A stretch of DNA of 64,000 nt from Silurus meridionalis (Eukaryota; Chordata; Actinopteri; Siluriformes; Siluridae). Positions 60,734-64,000 of the stretch are shown piece after piece. Below the pieces are notes generated by a model, which saw only the letters and a list, made by a program, of their open reading frames with translations, was not told the origin of the DNA and did no database searches. The position numbers were made by a program, and so were the translations under genes. Position 1 is the stretch's first letter, and each line of letters starts with the position of its first letter. Location: the NCBI RefSeq assembly GCF_014805685.1, contig NC_060892.1, forward strand, positions 15,555,490-15,619,489, written 5' to 3'.

Positions 60734-63500
60734 CGCTTATTTCTACATTCTCAGAAAAAAAAAGACACTCATTAAATGTGTGTGTAACATGATACTACGT
60801 CAGCTACAACAAAACAACATACTTCTACACTGAAAGAAATCAAGGTGCCAAAGTATGTCTTGATTGCCGAGATTTTTTGAGACACCTATCAAGCATGTTG
60901 TATGTGATGAAGGTACATACTAGAGTGTAGGTTTTCTACCTTTAGTCCAATTAGGTAAAAAACTCATTATTGGTGCAACAATCATTTTTCTTAAGGTAAC
61001 ATGCTTGATAAACTGTGCTCTCAGAAACAAAGACATCAAACAGTGCTTTATAGCTGCAGTGGAACCATCATGTTACGCTTAGCATGTATCTTTTATCTGG
61101 GAAGATACCTTAAATTAGCTTCCTGAGCAAAGCTTCTATATAAACGTCCATTGGTTGTCCTTAGGGTCCAATTACTTATGTTAAATTGTTTTTAAAGGTA
61201 CATACAAACTGTACAGAATTTCTACCCTTAATGATTCCACATCAGTGACAACAAGAATTATCATTTGGTACCATTATTTCTCCAGTGAAGCATGTTATGT
61301 GACTATGATGATCATTGTGCCTTTAAAGTGCTTTTATGTGCATAAAATGATTTTTATACATACATACTCTTCAGTAAAAAGGAAAAAAAAAAAACCTTTG
61401 CACCATGATAAATATATAAAAGACATTATTGGGACCTGACGCCACATCCATTTCTGATCTTACTACTGATTATATGAGGATCAGCTCCCTGGAGTGATCT
61501 TTATTAGAAGATCTGTCGGAATGGATCAAACAACCAGACGAGACCAAGGTGCTTACAGACCCTATGAGGACTATGCCCTTTCCACCCTGCATCTGCACCC
61601 TTGACCTCCTGACCCCCCCTGCTGGGTGTTTGAGCGTCCAGCTGCACCTTATCCCTAATCCCACGCTGTATCTTGGTTGTGATATATTCCTGCGACTAAT
61701 ATACACGGGGAAAAAATATTTGATGCATTGGACTGAGAAGCATGAAATTCAATTAATGCAATTAATCCATACCCCCAACCTCCCACCCCCTGCAAGGAGG
61801 CAAAAACCCGAAACCCCTGGTAGCTGCCCTCTGCCGACACCCTCCAGTCCACCATCTAAATTGCAGTCACATCCCCCAGCTCGCAGAGGATGATAATTGT
61901 AGAAGGCCAATAAATTACTACTGCCTCCGCATCAATTATAAGCATCACGTCTGGCAATGAGGAAAATGAGATCTTGTGACAAATTTCATGAGGCTTGACT
62001 GCCCAGCAGTCTTTCTTAACATGCTACAGATAGCAATCCCTTATCTAGCCTCTGTAATGGGGAGCTACGGATAGAGAGATGGAGCAGCGGCCATTTAATT
62101 AAAAAGCTGGGTAGGTGGGTGAGGGTGAGGGAAGAGGAGGAGGGTGTGGGGGGGACGGGCTAGTTCAGAGTAATTCATTGAAGAGACCCTGGAAGGAGAC
62201 AACGGCTTTGTCTCTAATATATATTTGGACACGCTACGGCCGATTTAATAGGAACATCTGAACACATGCTCGCTCATGCTGATAATCAGCCAGTGATCTG
62301 GCAGTAGCAAAATGCGTTAAATCCTCGAGGTACAGGCCAAGATGTTTAGATGCTAAACATTCCCCTTGAAGATCAGAAAAGGAGAAAAATCTGGGTCAGA
62401 TGATCTATTAAGTTCGATGTACAGAATGTTGGAAAAAAAAAAAAAGAAACCAACAAAGCATCCAGTGATTGTGGATGGAAATGCGTTGTTGATGAAAGAG
62501 ATCAAAGGACGATGGCCACACTGACAGGAAGGCTTTTGTCAATAAAATAACCACCCTGTACAATTGTGCTAAGCAGGAAGGCATCTCACAACACCTTAGA
62601 CCTTATGGTGGATGAGCTAAAACTGAAGATTGCAACAAGGTTAGACGGCTTTTTTCCTTCATTTTTTTTTAACTCCACCATATGTTTTCTATGTTATCTT
62701 TAATTAAAGTGTGTGTGCTCCATCAAAACTAGTGCAGCATGTTTTTTGAGAAAGTTTTAAATTTAAAAAGAAAAATATTTGTTTATCAGTTTTGCCTTGT
62801 GGCCGAGCGTTAGCGCTCAACAAAACGTCCCCTGTACAGAATCCTATTCCCACCTGGTGAGGCGAGAGCGTGTGGGCGAGGGCGGAGGCTGCCAGAAAAA
62901 GAGAGAATGGGAAAGCTTGATGAGGATTTATGGCAGACGGGGAGACGGCAAAAATAAAACACCAAAAGGGATGGCCCTTAAATCTCATTCTCTGCCGCAA
63001 TATTCATTGCTGTTGCAATCGGGGCACACTGATAGAGCATCGCAAAAAATGACTGCTGCGTTCAAATTATGGCTGCGCTCTCTACTAATATTTAACATCA
63101 TTAGAAAATCATTAGAAAACCATCATAAAACCTGGGATTATGACTAGAGCATTAAACACAATGATTATTCAGTGTGTTCCTTTCCCGTGCCTTGAAAATG
63201 AGATTTGCTTCGCCGTGCCTTTGTGGAAAGGCAAAGTAAGAGTATTTCTCATAATTACTATAACATTTGAAAAACATTGGCCGGCATGAATTACTATACC
63301 ATTATACGATTGTGTTTTCTTCCCCCAAAGCAAAGTTCTTGGAGATGGGATTTTAGGGAATGACAGTTCCAAGGAGCATTAATGTAATTTCACTCTGAGC
63401 TTAAGCGAGTTAATTCGCATATTGCTTTTTCTGCCTGCAAAGTTTCGTTAATATGTTCCTGTCTACATTTATCTGGACATGCAAATATTTCTATATTTAA

Positions 63501-63503
<3 letters not shown>

Positions 63504-63568
<65 letters not shown>

Positions 63569-63598
63569 AATCCTATATATATACATACAATCCTATAT

Positions 63599-63664
<66 letters not shown>
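63504..63664. repeat. Two long (AT)n arrays around a 45-bp spacer
   Basis: AT arrays at 63504-63559 and 63605-63664 are separated by a spacer that itself contains two copies of ACATACAATCCTATAT (63563-63578, 63583-63598). Each array can fold on itself and they can pair with each other. Confidence 0.95.
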
Positions 63665-63676
<12 letters not shown>

Positions 63677-64000
63677 AAAGTGTGACGATCTTGAATGATA
63701 TCCAAAGCAACTCTGTCCTTGGTCAAAAAGTCCATAATCATGCCATGAAGATGCATATGCATTATTACTTGTACACACCCAGAGGGCATGTTGTGGTGAG
63801 ATATCACCAAAGGAGATTTGGGATGAGGCCCTGAACCATGTGCAGCTGCCTTTAAGTGGCCCGGTCCATGTAGCATCCTGCTGAGAAGCTGGCCTCTGAA
63901 ACCTTCTGCTCCCTTGTTGTGGAGCGCAAAGGTACTGACCCTTTGGCCTCTGAATAAAAAGTGGCCCTGCTCTTGTTTGGGACTCACAATGGAGGATTTA

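Larger units (their letters stand above)
38589..64000 (-). other. zfhx3 upstream intron, more than 25 kb, open at window edge
   Basis: No frame here matches the zfhx3 segments expected upstream (finger CNYSTK..., FTIRRC), so the whole stretch is taken as one intron or a part of it. It holds many microsatellites, one TA-flanked inverted-repeat element (57956-58255) and a repeat-like block at 58680-58770. Several non-repetitive blocks rich in TAAT cores (48420-48600, 49550-49720, 53860-54170, 56430-56660, 61870-62110, 62200-62400) may be conserved enhancers. A nested gene cannot be excluded but none is visible. Confidence 0.7.

Overview
The window is vertebrate nuclear DNA, most likely from a teleost fish. 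It has GT-AG introns, long AT-rich non-coding stretches, very many CA/GA/AT microsatellites, and fish-type LINE and SINE debris. The retroposon tail ending in an ATTGAA-type repeat is common in otophysan fishes such as catfish; that placement is only an inference. I see no bacterial, organellar or viral gene.

One protein-coding gene is recognisable: the 3' two-thirds of zfhx3 (ATBF1), a giant C2H2 zinc-finger/homeobox transcription factor, on the minus strand. Six exons fit together with conserved splice sites and matching phases. In transcription order they are 38588-38481, 29733-29600, 28683-28483, 24746-24623, 24495-19015 (the giant exon) and 18858-17171 (last exon, TAA stop). By analogy with the ten-exon human gene I call them exons 5 to 10. 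Together they encode about 2,577 residues with 14 recognisable zinc-finger motifs and four homeodomains. The remaining N-terminal part, roughly 1,100 residues if the length is like human ZFHX3, must lie beyond position 64000. The C-terminus and linkers resemble ZFHX3 rather than ZFHX4; I cannot say whether this is a 3a or 3b duplicate.

Region by region: 1-12780 is 3' flanking intergenic DNA with two fragments of an RTE-type LINE (3152-3720 minus; 8840-11013 plus, carrying a nested 241-bp retroposon with a 5-bp target duplication), a degenerate tRNA-SINE and microsatellites. 12780-17170 is the inferred 4.4-kb 3' UTR. 17171-38588 holds the six exons and their introns. 38589-64000 appears to be more than 25 kb of a single intron, with no exon that I can find. 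It has microsatellites, a 300-bp TA-flanked inverted-repeat element, and several non-repetitive blocks rich in homeodomain-type TAAT sites that look like candidate conserved enhancers.

Nothing in the window is a convincing new gene system. The most useful leads are microsatellite or homopolymer tracts serving as the pyrimidine tracts of two exons, a tandem 6-nt-spaced splice acceptor, a strong strand bias of CA repeats (UG repeats in the pre-mRNA), and candidate enhancers.
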